This document shows positions 53,681-62,988 of a DNA stretch of 64,000 bases, piece after piece. The number at the start of each line of letters is the position of its first letter. Position 1 is the first letter of the stretch. Origin of the DNA: Thalassospira sp. HF15 (lineage in GTDB: Bacteria; Pseudomonadota; Alphaproteobacteria; Rhodospirillales; Thalassospiraceae). The DNA lies in the NCBI RefSeq assembly GCF_011806525.1, contig NZ_JAAVKI010000004.1, forward strand, positions 310,001 to 374,000, given 5' to 3'. A program made the position numbers and the translations under genes. The notes beneath the pieces are model-generated. The model had not been told where the DNA came from and searched no databases. It saw only the letters and a list, made by a program, of their open reading frames with translations.

Positions 53681-54213
53681 GTCCGTTTCCTCATAAAAGC
53701 ATCCAGCGTTATTCTCGCCGGGGTTTCGCTATGTGTTTCGTTAAAGCTGGTGTACGCCTGTTCTTGGGCTTCTACGAGAAGAGTTTTCTCAGCCCAAGCA
53801 TGCAATCAACGCATAGCTATTTCCGGTGACGTCATATTTTCATCATGCACAATTCGCATGCTTGTCTCATGACAAATAAACTGGCGGATTTGCTTGATAT
53901 TTTCGAACCGTACTAGCCGTATCCGGCACGATCAAAGGGGTCGAACGCCTTTACCCCCGTTTCATCAGGAGCATTTTTTCAACTGTCTGCCAGAAAAATG
54001 ATCATGGAAAAATATTTGATGCAGCGTGTTTTTTCGCCAAACACGGTCAAGTCCAGAAAGTTTTTTCCGGAATCCGGTCAAACAATTTTGCATAGCTTCG
54101 CCGAAAGAAGAAAACGGCAATATCCTGTGTGGATATTGCCGTTTACCGATCTTTGGTTTTCACGATGAACATGTCGGCATTAAGCTGTCCTGTCGTTTGG
54201 CAAATACCTGAGC
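53681..54213. other. non-coding region between the small gene and the dehydrogenase
   Basis: No gene is supported here. The leader side carries an inverted repeat CTTGGGCT/AGCCCAAG (53763-53798) with an inner GAGAA/TTCTC stem. On the other side, 54112-54144 is the dehydrogenase terminator. The rest is AT-rich without an identified element. Confidence 0.45.
54112..54144 (-). terminator. terminator of the dehydrogenase gene
   Basis: AAACGGCAATATCC pairs perfectly with GGATATTGCCGTTT around TGTGT, 70 bases after the stop, and on the minus strand a T-rich stretch follows. Confidence 0.88.
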
Positions 54214-55752
54214 TTAAAGCGCATAATTGAGGTATTTAGGCTCAAGATATTCCTCAAGCCCCCAGTGGCCGCCTTCACGGCCCTGACCACTTTCCTTGAC
54301 CCCGCCAAACGGCGCGCCTTCATGACTGGTGGTACCATCATTGATGCCGACCACACCGGTTTCGAGCCGGTCCGCCAGACGCTGAATGCGCCCGACATCG
54401 CGGCTGTAGATGTAAGAAGACAGTCCGGTGTTCACACGGTTGGCAAGCTCGATCACCTCATCCTCGGTGCTGAACCGATAGATCGGCGCAACCGGGGCAA
54501 ACAGCTCCTCGTCAAAGCAATCTGCATCATGGGGCACATCTGTCATGACCAGTGGGCGCGTGAAAAAGCCTTCTTCCGGCAACGTGGCACCATAGATCAG
54601 GTTTGCGCCACGCTTTTGGGCATCCGCGACAAGGCGTTCGACCTTGGCCACCGCCTGGCGATTGATCAATGGCCCCAACTCCGTGCCAGGCACGAAACCA
54701 TTCCCGATTGTCTGCGCCTTGCAGGCCGCAACGAACTTTTCGACAAAGGCGTCATAAAGCCCGTCCTGCACGAAAATGCGGTTGGCACACACACAGGTCT
54801 GACCACTGTTGCGGAACTTTGAAATCATCGCCCCGGCAACTGCGGCATCAAGATCAGCATCGTCCATGACAATAAACGGCGCGTTGCCGCCAAGCTCAAG
54901 CGAGAGCTTTTTCATTGTCGGTGCACACTGTTCCATCAACCGTTTGCCGACGGAGGTTGAACCGGTGAAGGACAACATGCGCACGCGGCCATCACCTGTC
55001 AGGGCCTCGCCAATCGGATGCGGCAAACCGGTAACGACATTAAAGACACCGGCCGGGAAACCGGCCTCTTCGGCCAGTTTGGCCGCAGCCAATGCGGAAA
55101 GCGGGGTGTCCTCAGCCGGTTTGACAATGACGGTACAGCCTGCCGCCAGCGCCGGTGCACATTTGCGCACCACCATTGTCAGCGGAAAGTTCCACGGCGT
55201 GATGGCGGCCACGACGCCCACGGGGTGCTTTTGGACCACAACACGGCGATCACGCTGGGTTGCGGGCATGGTCTGGCCATAGGCGCGCTTGGCCTCTTCG
55301 CTATACCATTCGGCATAGGCAATCGCACCGACGACTTCACGCAGCGCCTGATCAAGTGGCTTGCCCTGCTCAAGCGTAATCAGGGCCGCGAGCTCTTCCT
55401 GATGGGCTTCCAGCAGATTGCGCCAACGGCGCAGAATATCTGCCCGTTCGCGTGCAAGCATGCCCGACCAAGCCGGAAAGGCGCCGTGGGCAGCATCAAT
55501 CGCCTGACGTGCCTCGGATGTGCGCATAAATGGCACCGCCCCAATCACATCCCCCTTCGCCGGATCGACAACATCAAGAGTTTCACGGCTGTCGGCAGAC
55601 CGCCAGACACCATTGATATATGCGTATTTAAGGTTCCAGTCCCGTATGACAGCCCGCGCACGTGCGCGGCCCTCATGGACAAGGGCGTCATTCGTCTGCG
55701 GGTCCGGGGCAGATTGTGCGGCTGATGGGGTATTCCGGGTGGCAGCAGGCAT
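54214..55752 (-). CDS. gabD: NAD(P)-dependent succinate-semialdehyde-type dehydrogenase
   Basis: An aldehyde dehydrogenase superfamily enzyme, 512 residues, that oxidises an aldehyde to an acid. The overall pattern fits the GabD subgroup: VGVVAAITPWNFPLTMVVRK, ELGGNAPF with the general-base glutamate, and the catalytic cysteine in GQTCVCANR. The N-terminal 40 residues are an uncommon Ala/Thr-rich lead. It stands alone, with its own terminator. GabD and related semialdehyde dehydrogenases are hard to tell apart, so the substrate is tentative. Confidence 0.85.
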   Translation of the reverse strand: MPAATRNTPSAAQSAPDPQTNDALVHEGRARARAVIRDWNLKYAYINGVWRSADSRETLDVVDPAKGDVIGAVPFMRTSEARQAIDAAHGAFPAWSGMLARERADILRRWRNLLEAHQEELAALITLEQGKPLDQALREVVGAIAYAEWYSEEAKRAYGQTMPATQRDRRVVVQKHPVGVVAAITPWNFPLTMVVRKCAPALAAGCTVIVKPAEDTPLSALAAAKLAEEAGFPAGVFNVVTGLPHPIGEALTGDGRVRMLSFTGSTSVGKRLMEQCAPTMKKLSLELGGNAPFIVMDDADLDAAVAGAMISKFRNSGQTCVCANRIFVQDGLYDAFVEKFVAACKAQTIGNGFVPGTELGPLINRQAVAKVERLVADAQKRGANLIYGATLPEEGFFTRPLVMTDVPHDADCFDEELFAPVAPIYRFSTEDEVIELANRVNTGLSSYIYSRDVGRIQRLADRLETGVVGINDGTTSHEGAPFGGVKESGQGREGGHWGLEEYLEPKYLNYAL

Positions 55753-55953
55753 GGGCGAACGTTCCTTGGCACGCAGTAACGAAAAAAAATCGTGATCACG
55801 CGCTTGTGATTACTGTTTCGGGGGCGTTGCTGGGACACTAAGCTGTGCGGCGGGTTGATGGCAATAACATGCTTACATCTCAATATAACAAAATAACACT
55901 ATGCGCTGCGCCCAGAGAGTCACTTTCAACGCGTTTTGGAGAGAGAACCCACG

Positions 55954-56418
55954 ATGAAGAAACTCGTTTTTGCCGGACTGCTCGGCACGATCATGCTTTC
56001 AGGTGCCATGTACCCGATGGTGGCACAGGCTGATGAAGCGTCTGACAATGCGGCGGTTGAAAACCGCAAGATGCTGATGGATGGCATTGGCGGCGCTATG
56101 GGAACACTTGGCTGCTATATGAAGGGCGAGTGCAACCTCCCGGATCCGGTTTTGGCCAATCTGGCAAAGGGTATTGCCTTTGCTGCGGGCGCTGCCCCGG
56201 CGGCATTTGAACCCCAGACTCCGGATGCATCTGTGAAGACAACGTCAAGTGCCGACATCTGGGCCAATTGGGATGATTTCGCTGGCCGCTTCCCGGAATT
56301 GGAGACCGCCGCCCTTGCCCTTGCCGATGCTGTTGGTGACAAGGGTGCCATGGGGGCAGCGATGGGCAATCTTGGCAAGAACTGCAAAGCTTGCCATGAC
56401 GAATACCGCACCAAGTAA
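55954..56418 (+). CDS. cytochrome c-prime / c556 family protein
   Basis: A periplasmic four-helix-bundle cytochrome. The precursor of 154 residues starts MKKLVFAGLLGTIMLSG at 55954, with signal cleavage near residue 26 (AQA/DEAS). A single haem site, CKACH, lies at residues 144-148 near the C-terminus, as in this family. ENRKMLM near residue 37 offers a possible methionine ligand, as in c556. It is convergent with a cytochrome b561 gene and shares its terminator. Confidence 0.9.
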   Translation: MKKLVFAGLLGTIMLSGAMYPMVAQADEASDNAAVENRKMLMDGIGGAMGTLGCYMKGECNLPDPVLANLAKGIAFAAGAAPAAFEPQTPDASVKTTSSADIWANWDDFAGRFPELETAALALADAVGDKGAMGAAMGNLGKNCKACHDEYRTK

Positions 56419-56477
56419 CATTTGAATTTGCCACCCTGTGCGGGCGCCTCGCCCGATCATTGGGCTGTTACGCAAAA

Positions 56478-56512
56478 AAAGGCCAGCGTCCCCTTGTCGG
56501 GCGTTGGCCTTT
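56478..56512. terminator. terminator between the two cytochrome genes
   Basis: AAAGGCCAGCGTCC pairs with GGGCGTTGGCCTTT over 14 positions (two G-U pairs) around CCTTGTC. It lies between convergent genes, with T-rich and A-rich flanks on the two sides. Confidence 0.8.
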
Positions 56513-56552
56513 GTTTTTGTCGGTTGTGGGCCGAGGATTTGAAAACCCGAAA

Positions 56553-57254
56553 TTATCCGCGCGCCAACGTTACCCCGCCCCAGACCAAAAGCGCACAGAC
56601 AATCAGGATCGCAATCCCGAGGATTGGTGAAGCAAAGCGAATGCTTGCAAAGCGCCCTGCCAGTTCGGCTGGTATCTGGCGGGTGCCAGTCACCATCGCA
56701 CGGATCAGGTTCTCGCGTTTGACAACCAGATAAAACACGGCGGCAAACACATGCAGGCCGACAGCCGCATAGATCAGATTGATATTGGTGTGGTGGATCC
56801 AGTTCATGGTGCCAGCAAAATCGGAACTGACATAGGCAACAAGCGGGCCGTCAAAGAACAGGAAGGTATCCTCGCTGGCAAACAGGCCCGATACAGCCTG
56901 CAGCCCGACCAGAAAAATCAGCACTGCAACCATCCAGCCCCCCGCCGGGTTGTGCCCGGCATAGGTCAGGTCAGACATCGAACCCTTGGGGATTTTCAAC
57001 ATGTAGCCAACCACGCGCTTGGGGCCGGTCAGGAAATCGGCAAAACGGGCGTTTGAGCTGCCGACAAAGCCCCAGATGATGCGAAACAGCACAAGGGTCA
57101 GCACGCTATATCCGGCAATGGCATGAATATCGATCATCACCTGCCGATTGGTCCACCATGCGGTAACGATGGCAATGACAAGGGCCCAGTGAAAAAGGCG
57201 CACCGGAAAATCCCAGAGTTTGACTTTCTTTTCTTCTGACATCGCGTTGCTCAT
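56553..57254 (-). CDS. cytochrome b561 family membrane protein
   Basis: A di-haem b-type cytochrome of the bacterial b561/HydC type, carrying electrons across the inner membrane. The start at 57254 (MSNAMSEEKKVKLWDF) has GAGGGG four bases upstream, giving 233 residues. Four or five helices are visible. Histidine pairs are seen in FPVRLFHWALV, MIDIHAIAGYSV, MNWIHHTNINLIYAAVGLHVF. It is convergent with the c-prime cytochrome, a likely electron partner by context only. Confidence 0.9.
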   Translation of the reverse strand: MSNAMSEEKKVKLWDFPVRLFHWALVIAIVTAWWTNRQVMIDIHAIAGYSVLTLVLFRIIWGFVGSSNARFADFLTGPKRVVGYMLKIPKGSMSDLTYAGHNPAGGWMVAVLIFLVGLQAVSGLFASEDTFLFFDGPLVAYVSSDFAGTMNWIHHTNINLIYAAVGLHVFAAVFYLVVKRENLIRAMVTGTRQIPAELAGRFASIRFASPILGIAILIVCALLVWGGVTLARG

Positions 57255-57351
57255 CGGGCCCCTCACTTTGCACGATCAGTGGTTTCACATTATGGGAAAC
57301 GCCATACCGTACTGTCGACCAAGAAGCTTAAAAACAGATCAATTTTCCCGG

Positions 57352-57365
57352 TCGAACATGTTCGA
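57352..57365. promoter_or_regulatory. palindrome upstream of cytochrome b561
   Basis: TCGAACATGTTCGA is a perfect 14-base palindrome about 100 bases from the cytochrome b561 start. It is a possible operator for an unidentified regulator. Confidence 0.35.
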
Positions 57366-57432
57366 TACAGGCTATCTCCCATCGGTGGTCATCACATTGC
57401 GAAAACGTAAAACTTCGCAAATTCGCAATTCT

Positions 57433-57451
57433 TTAATTGAAAATCATTCTC
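57433..57451 (+). promoter_or_regulatory. Fur box of the imelysin operon
   Basis: The right half ATCATTCTC matches eight of nine positions of the Fur consensus ATCATTATC. The left half (TTAATTGAA) is weaker. It lies 145 bases before an operon whose homologues are iron-regulated, which supports the call. Confidence 0.55.
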
Positions 57452-57595
57452 ACAAGCAGTATCAACTAGCAGCAGCACAGTGATCAGGGTCACAATTCAT
57501 GTGCGCGTTCAATATCTTTGGGCGTACCGGATTTTCGCCTTGATCGACGGGGCTTTTGCCCTTGGCTCACCATTCAGGGATAGATGGGAACTCCT

Positions 57596-58864
57596 ATGAA
57601 GATCGCAAAGATTCTGGGTACGGCCGCGCTGGTCTCTACCCTTGGCGCGCAGGCATATGCCGCACCGGCCGCCAAAGACGTGCTGACCACATATGCCGAT
57701 ATCGCGCATGCCGGTTACGAAGATTCACTGATCACCGCCAAAGAACTGCAGGCGGCAATTGATGCACTGGTTGCCAACCCGTCAGCCTCCACCTTTGATG
57801 CGGCAAAATCGGCATGGCTGGCGTCGCGCGTTCCGTATCAGCAGACCGAAGTCTATCGTTTCGGAAACGCGATTGTTGATGACTGGGAAGGCAAGGTAAA
57901 TGCCTGGCCGCTCGATGAAGGCCTGATCGACTATGTCGAAACCGGGCTTTATGGCGAAGAAAGCGAAGAAAACCCGGCTTACACCGCCAACGTGATTGCC
58001 AACCCGACCCTGACCATTTCAGGCGAAACCGTTGATGCCTCGACCATCGATGCGGACCTGCTTGAAAGCCTGCATGAAATCGATGATGTCGAAGCAAACG
58101 TTGCGACCGGCTACCACGCGATTGAATTCCTGCTTTGGGGTCAGGACCTGCATGGGACCGATGCCGGCGCCGGCGAACGCAAATGGACCGACTATGCATC
58201 TGGCGATGCCTGCACCAATGACAACTGTGACCGTCGCGGCGAGTACCTTCAGGCAGCGGCGGATCTGATGGTGTCCGATCTGGAATGGATGACCGCGCAG
58301 TGGGCCGATGGCGGCGAAGCCCGCGAAACCGTTCTTGAAGGTGACGGCGTTCCGGGCCTGACCGCGATTGTGACCGGCATGGGTTCGCTTTCTTATGGTG
58401 AACTTGGCGGCGAGCGCACCAAGCTTGGCCTGCTGCTGCATGATCCGGAAGAAGAGCATGACTGCTTCTCGGACAACACCCACAACAGCCACTACTATGA
58501 CGCGCTGGGCATCCAGAACGTTTACCTTGGCCGTTACACCCGTGTTGACGGTTCGGTTGTTGAAGGCCCGTCGCTTTCCGATCTGGTTGCGGCCAATGAC
58601 GCAGCACTGGATACCGAACTGCGTGCCAAACTGGCGGCATCGGTTGTTGCCGGCAAGGTCATGGTTACCCGCGCACAGGGCGGCGAAGCCTTTGACCAGC
58701 TGATCGGCATGGGCAACGATGATGGCAATGCCGTCGTTCAGAACTTTGTTGATGCGCTTGTTGATCAGACCAAATCGATCGAACAGATCATTGCTGCTGT
58801 CGGCATCGACGGCATCGAGTTCGAAGGTTCTGACAGCCTCGACAATCCGGCTGCCGTGAACTAA
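57596..58864 (+). CDS. imelysin family protein, first copy
   Basis: An iron-regulated imelysin-like (IrpA) protein of the periplasm or outer surface, 422 residues. I start at 57596 (MKIAKILGTAALVSTLG), where the signal peptide begins. It is cleaved near AYA/APAAK. The metal-site motif GxHxxE appears as GYHAIEF (residues 172-177). Homologues act in iron or haem-related uptake. It leads the operon with a DUF1111 di-haem protein, a second imelysin and a DUF1513 protein. Confidence 0.9.
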   Translation: MKIAKILGTAALVSTLGAQAYAAPAAKDVLTTYADIAHAGYEDSLITAKELQAAIDALVANPSASTFDAAKSAWLASRVPYQQTEVYRFGNAIVDDWEGKVNAWPLDEGLIDYVETGLYGEESEENPAYTANVIANPTLTISGETVDASTIDADLLESLHEIDDVEANVATGYHAIEFLLWGQDLHGTDAGAGERKWTDYASGDACTNDNCDRRGEYLQAAADLMVSDLEWMTAQWADGGEARETVLEGDGVPGLTAIVTGMGSLSYGELGGERTKLGLLLHDPEEEHDCFSDNTHNSHYYDALGIQNVYLGRYTRVDGSVVEGPSLSDLVAANDAALDTELRAKLAASVVAGKVMVTRAQGGEAFDQLIGMGNDDGNAVVQNFVDALVDQTKSIEQIIAAVGIDGIEFEGSDSLDNPAAVN

Positions 58865-58956
58865 TCCTGATCATCAGGCACCTGCCTGAATGAGAGTGAA
58901 CGGCGGGGGATGATGTCTCCCGCCGTTTTGCTTTGACCCCGAATTAGAAGACTTCC

Positions 58957-60420
58957 ATGAACCGTCCCGCACGCATTTCTCTGTTCTCTGCCCCGTTCTG
59001 GATGGCGGCCATCGGCCTTGCCTTTGCGCCCGTCACCGTCAGTGCCGAAGCCATAGGTGACGCGGCCTTGCCCGGCGGCGAAACAAGCTGGATCGGTGCG
59101 AAGGGACGCAATGCCTTCACCCATCAATCGGCCAACATGAGCTTTGAAAAGCGGCTTGATTTCAAGCTGGGAGAAGCCCTTTTTCAAAGGTTATGGGTTA
59201 CCGCACCAACCCGCACCAAGGCGGCAGATGGCCTTGGCCCGCTGTTTAATTCACGCGCCTGCAGCGGATGCCACATCCGTAATGGCCGTGGTCACCCGAT
59301 CGATGAAAACGATCGTGAGGCCGGGGCAACATCGATGTTGCTGCGCCTGTCGATCCCGCCGCAAACGCCCGAACAGCTTCGCGATCATCTGGATGGCAAA
59401 CTGGCAACCATTCCCGATCCGGTCTATGGCGGGCAGTTTCAGGATTTCTCAATTCCGGGGATCGAGGCCGAGGGCCGGGTGAAGGTGACTTATGAAACGA
59501 CGGACGTCTTCCTTGCCGGGGGTGAAACCGTCACCCTTCGCAACCCTACCTACGAGATGACCGATGTGGCCTATGGGCCGTTGCACGCCGATATCATGGT
59601 CTCCCCGCGGCTTGCCCCGCCGATGATCGGGCTCGGCCTGCTGGAAGCGATCCCCGAAAGCACCCTGATTGCCGCCAGTGATCCGCAGGACGCAGACGGC
59701 GATGGCATTTCCGGGCGGCTTAATCAGGTCTGGGATATTGCCAAGGGGGACATGGCCATTGGCCGCTTTGGCTGGAAGGCTGGCATGCCGAGCCTTGATC
59801 AGCAAAACCAGAATGCATTTCAGTTCGATATCGGCCTTTCAACCTCGCTTTACCCGAATGGCAGCGGGGATTGCACCGATGCACAAACGGCCTGCCTCAA
59901 AGCGCCTGATGGCAATGACCCGGAATTCGAAGGCCTTGAAGTCCATTCGGTCATGACGGATTTGGTGCTTTATTACGCGCGCAACATTGCCCCGCCAGCA
60001 CGCCCCAACGCCAATGATGCGGACGTCGTCGCGGGCGAAGCGATCTTTGGGGCGATTGGTTGCGCATCCTGCCATACGCCGCGCTATGAATTGCCCGAAC
60101 GCGCTGACCTGCCCGAACAATCGGGACAGGTGATCTGGCCTTATAGTGACTTGTTACTGCATGACATGGGCGAGGGTCTTGCCGATCACCGCCCCGAAGC
60201 ACAGGCATCCGGGCGCGAATGGCGCACCCCGCCACTTTGGGGGATTGGCCACGCGCAAGAGATTGATCCGCGCGCCAGCTTCCTGCATGACGGGCGGGCC
60301 AGAACCCTTCTTGAAGCAATCCTTTGGCATGGTGGCGAAGCCGAAAATGCCCGCGACGCGGTCACAAAGCTGCCACCATCAGAGCGCAGTCAATTGCTGA
60401 CATTTCTAAAGTCATTGTGA
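58957..60420 (+). CDS. di-haem oxidoreductase, DUF1111 family
   Basis: A periplasmic c-type cytochrome of 487 residues related to di-haem peroxidases. A signal peptide ends near residue 30 (SAEA). Two haem-binding CxxCH sites are seen: CSGCH (residues 102-106) and CASCH (369-373). Such proteins regularly accompany imelysins in a Fur-controlled operon. They may oxidise iron or a thiol, but this is not settled. It lies 92 bases after the first imelysin. Confidence 0.9.
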   Translation: MNRPARISLFSAPFWMAAIGLAFAPVTVSAEAIGDAALPGGETSWIGAKGRNAFTHQSANMSFEKRLDFKLGEALFQRLWVTAPTRTKAADGLGPLFNSRACSGCHIRNGRGHPIDENDREAGATSMLLRLSIPPQTPEQLRDHLDGKLATIPDPVYGGQFQDFSIPGIEAEGRVKVTYETTDVFLAGGETVTLRNPTYEMTDVAYGPLHADIMVSPRLAPPMIGLGLLEAIPESTLIAASDPQDADGDGISGRLNQVWDIAKGDMAIGRFGWKAGMPSLDQQNQNAFQFDIGLSTSLYPNGSGDCTDAQTACLKAPDGNDPEFEGLEVHSVMTDLVLYYARNIAPPARPNANDADVVAGEAIFGAIGCASCHTPRYELPERADLPEQSGQVIWPYSDLLLHDMGEGLADHRPEAQASGREWRTPPLWGIGHAQEIDPRASFLHDGRARTLLEAILWHGGEAENARDAVTKLPPSERSQLLTFLKSL

Positions 60421-60476
60421 CGCGCTATATGTTGCAGAACCGCACACCCAACCAAGTGAATATCGGGATAAGTCAT

Positions 60477-61604
60477 ATGCTCTTCACATTCAGCAGGCGC
60501 ACCTTGTTGCTTTCGACCACAACGGTTCTTGCTTTTGGTCTGATCAGCCCTGCGGCCCAAGCCGACATCCCCGATACGGACTATCAACCGGTTCTGGCCC
60601 ATTTGCTGGGCACGGTCATGCCGCCAAAACTCGACGAGTTCCATGATGCGACCAAGGAACTGACGGCCGAGTTCAAGGATTTCTGCAATGATCCAGATGC
60701 GGGCGGACTAGAAGACACGCAAAGTGCCTTTCATGCAGCGATGGATATCTGGCAGGAAATCCAGCCCTGGCGTATGGGACCGTTGGTCGCCAATGGCCGT
60801 GATCAGCATATCGAATACTGGCCGGACAAACATGGCACAGCGGCACGGCAGTTCCGCAAACTTATGTTTGACAAGCCTTCTGCCTATACAGACCCCGAAA
60901 AGCTATCGGGTGCCAGTGCCGCGCTTCAGGGATTCCCGGCGCTTGAGGAAGTTTTGTTTGCTGGTGATCACGGCGATCAGATGATTGCCGCCGATGAAGA
61001 TGGTGTATTTCTCTGTCAGTACGGAACGGCAATTGCCACCAACCTTGGCACCCTGTCGGGCGAATTACAGGACGAATGGCCCGCATTTGCCACCGCGATG
61101 GAAAATGCCGGGCCGGACAGCATGGATTATCCCACCGCCAAGTTTGCTGCGACGGACCTTTATCGTGCCCTGCATGAAGGTCTTTTGATCATCTCAAGTC
61201 AGAAGCTTGCCCGTCCGCTTGGCGATAGCGCCGAGGATGCCCGTGCAGGCCGTGCGGAAAGCCCACTTGCAGAACGTTCCCTTCGCAATATCGAACATAA
61301 TCTGATTGGCCTGTTTGCCATTTATGACGGCAAATGGGGCGAGGTTGGCGAAGAAGGCAAAGGCCTGGCGGACTTGATTGATAACAGCCTGCTGGATCGT
61401 TCCTTCCGGCTGAACTGGCAGACCGTTGAAGACACGTTTGCGGAACTTCCGCCTTCTGTCGCAGAGGTGCTCGAACAGTCCGATGGCTATGCGACACTTT
61501 CAGATTTTAAGGGTCAGATCGACTTCCTGACGATGCTGGTTGAGAACGATGTTGGCGGCAACACCCAGCTTGGTGGCGGCTTTAACGCGCTGGATGGCGA
61601 TTAA
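60477..61604 (+). CDS. imelysin family protein, second copy
   Basis: A second imelysin-type protein, 375 residues, starting MLFTFSRRTLLLSTTTVL at 60477. Starts further upstream lie in the preceding gene. A signal peptide ends near residue 29 (AAQA/DIPD). Where the first copy has GYHAIE, this one has GFPALEE (residues 152-158), so the usual metal histidine is absent. It probably has a different, non-equivalent role, perhaps as partner of the first copy. Confidence 0.87.
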   Translation: MLFTFSRRTLLLSTTTVLAFGLISPAAQADIPDTDYQPVLAHLLGTVMPPKLDEFHDATKELTAEFKDFCNDPDAGGLEDTQSAFHAAMDIWQEIQPWRMGPLVANGRDQHIEYWPDKHGTAARQFRKLMFDKPSAYTDPEKLSGASAALQGFPALEEVLFAGDHGDQMIAADEDGVFLCQYGTAIATNLGTLSGELQDEWPAFATAMENAGPDSMDYPTAKFAATDLYRALHEGLLIISSQKLARPLGDSAEDARAGRAESPLAERSLRNIEHNLIGLFAIYDGKWGEVGEEGKGLADLIDNSLLDRSFRLNWQTVEDTFAELPPSVAEVLEQSDGYATLSDFKGQIDFLTMLVENDVGGNTQLGGGFNALDGD

Positions 61605-61633
61605 GCAAAAGACTTTCCGGACGGAGATCAAAG

Positions 61634-62773
61634 ATGGAATATCAACGTCGCACATTCCTGAAACTGCTGGGCGTTGGCGGTGCAGTAACCCTGTTGCCGG
61701 TTGGCCTTGCACGTGCGGGGACGACGCCAAGCCCCGAAGACCGCGCGGTTTATATCTCTGCCAGCGCCGGGGATGATGGCACATATTATGTCAGTGCGTT
61801 TAACGCATCGGGCAAAATCCTGTTTGAACAGCCCCTGCCTGGACGCGGTCATGACATTGGCCTGCGTCCCAATCATGTTGACGTGGCGGCAGTTGAACGC
61901 CGCCCGGGGCTTTATGGCCTGATCCTGGATCGACATACCGGCGATGTCCGCGCCAAATTGCATTGCCCGGAAGACCGACGGTTTTACGGCCATGCGATTT
62001 ATTCCAATGATGGTCGATACCTGTACATCACCGAAAACGATTTTGATCATGCCCGCGGGGTGGTTTCGGTCTGGGATGCCGAGGATGGCTATCGCCGGGT
62101 GGCGGAATTTGACAGTTTTGGCACCGGCCCGCATGAATTGCATCTGATGCCGGGTGGCGACCATCTGGTGATTGCCAATGGCGGCTTGCACACCCATCCC
62201 GATCAGGACGGGCGCACGCCACTTAATATCAGTTCGATGGAACCGAACCTGTCGATCATTGATCGCCGCACCGGCAAGCTTGTGCATCAAGCCGCCCTTA
62301 AACATGACTGGCACAAACTTTCGATCCGCCATCTTGATGTTGCCGCCAATGGCACGATTGCCGCAGGGTTCCAGTATCAGGGCGATTTGACCGATCAGGT
62401 GCCGCTTGTCGGTCTGTGGCAACCAGGATCGGACATCCGCCCAATTGAAGCCCCCGACACGGTCCAATACCGTATGCGGCAATATTGCGGGTCGGTGCGC
62501 TTTGATGCATCCGGCCAGGTGTTTGGCATTTCCTGTCCGCGTGGCGGGCTTGTGACCTTCTGGGATGCGAACACACAAGACTTCCTGACGCATATCGCCG
62601 CCCCGGATGGCTGCGGCCTTGCGGCAACGGATCGGGCGGGTGAATTTGTCGGCACCAGTGGCCTCGGCAATGGTTGGCGCATGGATGCGATTCGTCGCAA
62701 GCGCGTCGAACTGCCCGACGATTCTTTGAAATCGCAGCATTGGGACAACCATTTGCGGCGCATCATCGCCTGA
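61634..62773 (+). CDS. DUF1513 protein, Tat-exported beta-propeller
   Basis: A 379-residue protein of the DUF1513 family. The N-terminus MEYQRRTFLKLLGVGGAV is a twin-arginine signal, implying export of a folded protein. The body shows WD40-like repeat patterns (VVSVWDAEDGYRRV, GLVTFWDANTQDF). It is always found with imelysins and DUF1111 in this kind of operon. Function is unknown. A terminator follows. Confidence 0.9.
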   Translation: MEYQRRTFLKLLGVGGAVTLLPVGLARAGTTPSPEDRAVYISASAGDDGTYYVSAFNASGKILFEQPLPGRGHDIGLRPNHVDVAAVERRPGLYGLILDRHTGDVRAKLHCPEDRRFYGHAIYSNDGRYLYITENDFDHARGVVSVWDAEDGYRRVAEFDSFGTGPHELHLMPGGDHLVIANGGLHTHPDQDGRTPLNISSMEPNLSIIDRRTGKLVHQAALKHDWHKLSIRHLDVAANGTIAAGFQYQGDLTDQVPLVGLWQPGSDIRPIEAPDTVQYRMRQYCGSVRFDASGQVFGISCPRGGLVTFWDANTQDFLTHIAAPDGCGLAATDRAGEFVGTSGLGNGWRMDAIRRKRVELPDDSLKSQHWDNHLRRIIA

Positions 62774-62797
62774 TCCCGTCCACAATCGACATTACAC

Positions 62798-62830
62798 AAA
62801 ACCCGCACAAACGCTGCGGGCTTTGTTCTT
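62798..62830 (+). terminator. terminator of the imelysin operon
   Basis: CCCGCA pairs with TGCGGG around CAAACGC, with A-rich and T-rich flanks, about 28 bases after the DUF1513 stop. Confidence 0.75.
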
Positions 62831-62932
62831 TCTGACGGCTGAAAATCGCAGAAATCCGGGCATACCCAGCCCGATCAACCAACTGTTTGGTCGGGATATT
62901 TGCATTAGCCATGCATCAACCAAAAGTTTTTC

Positions 62933-62951
62933 GCAAATGAGAACGATTTTC
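62933..62951 (+). promoter_or_regulatory. orphan Fur box before the candidate sRNA
   Basis: The 19 bases match the Fur consensus at 13 positions, including AATGA and ATT-TC. The site sits directly before the -35 of a promoter that has no protein gene behind it. Confidence 0.65.
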
Positions 62952-62953
62952 AC

Positions 62954-62982
62954 TTGCGTGTTGTTTTCCCTTCCCCTATAAC
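62954..62982 (+). promoter_or_regulatory. promoter of the candidate sRNA
   Basis: TTGCGT (62954-62959), exactly 17 bases, TATAAC (62977-62982). Predicted start near 62989. It is in a convergent intergenic gap, where no mRNA promoter is needed. Confidence 0.65.
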
Positions 62983-62988
62983 GGGTCT

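Larger units (their letters stand above)
57255..57595. other. gap between cytochrome b561 and the imelysin operon
   Basis: The stretch of 341 bases has no gene. It contains a palindrome (57352-57365), tandem TTCGCAA repeats (57414-57420 and 57422-57428, with an inverse TTGCGAA at 57397-57403) and the Fur box (57433-57451). No further feature is recognised. Confidence 0.45.
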
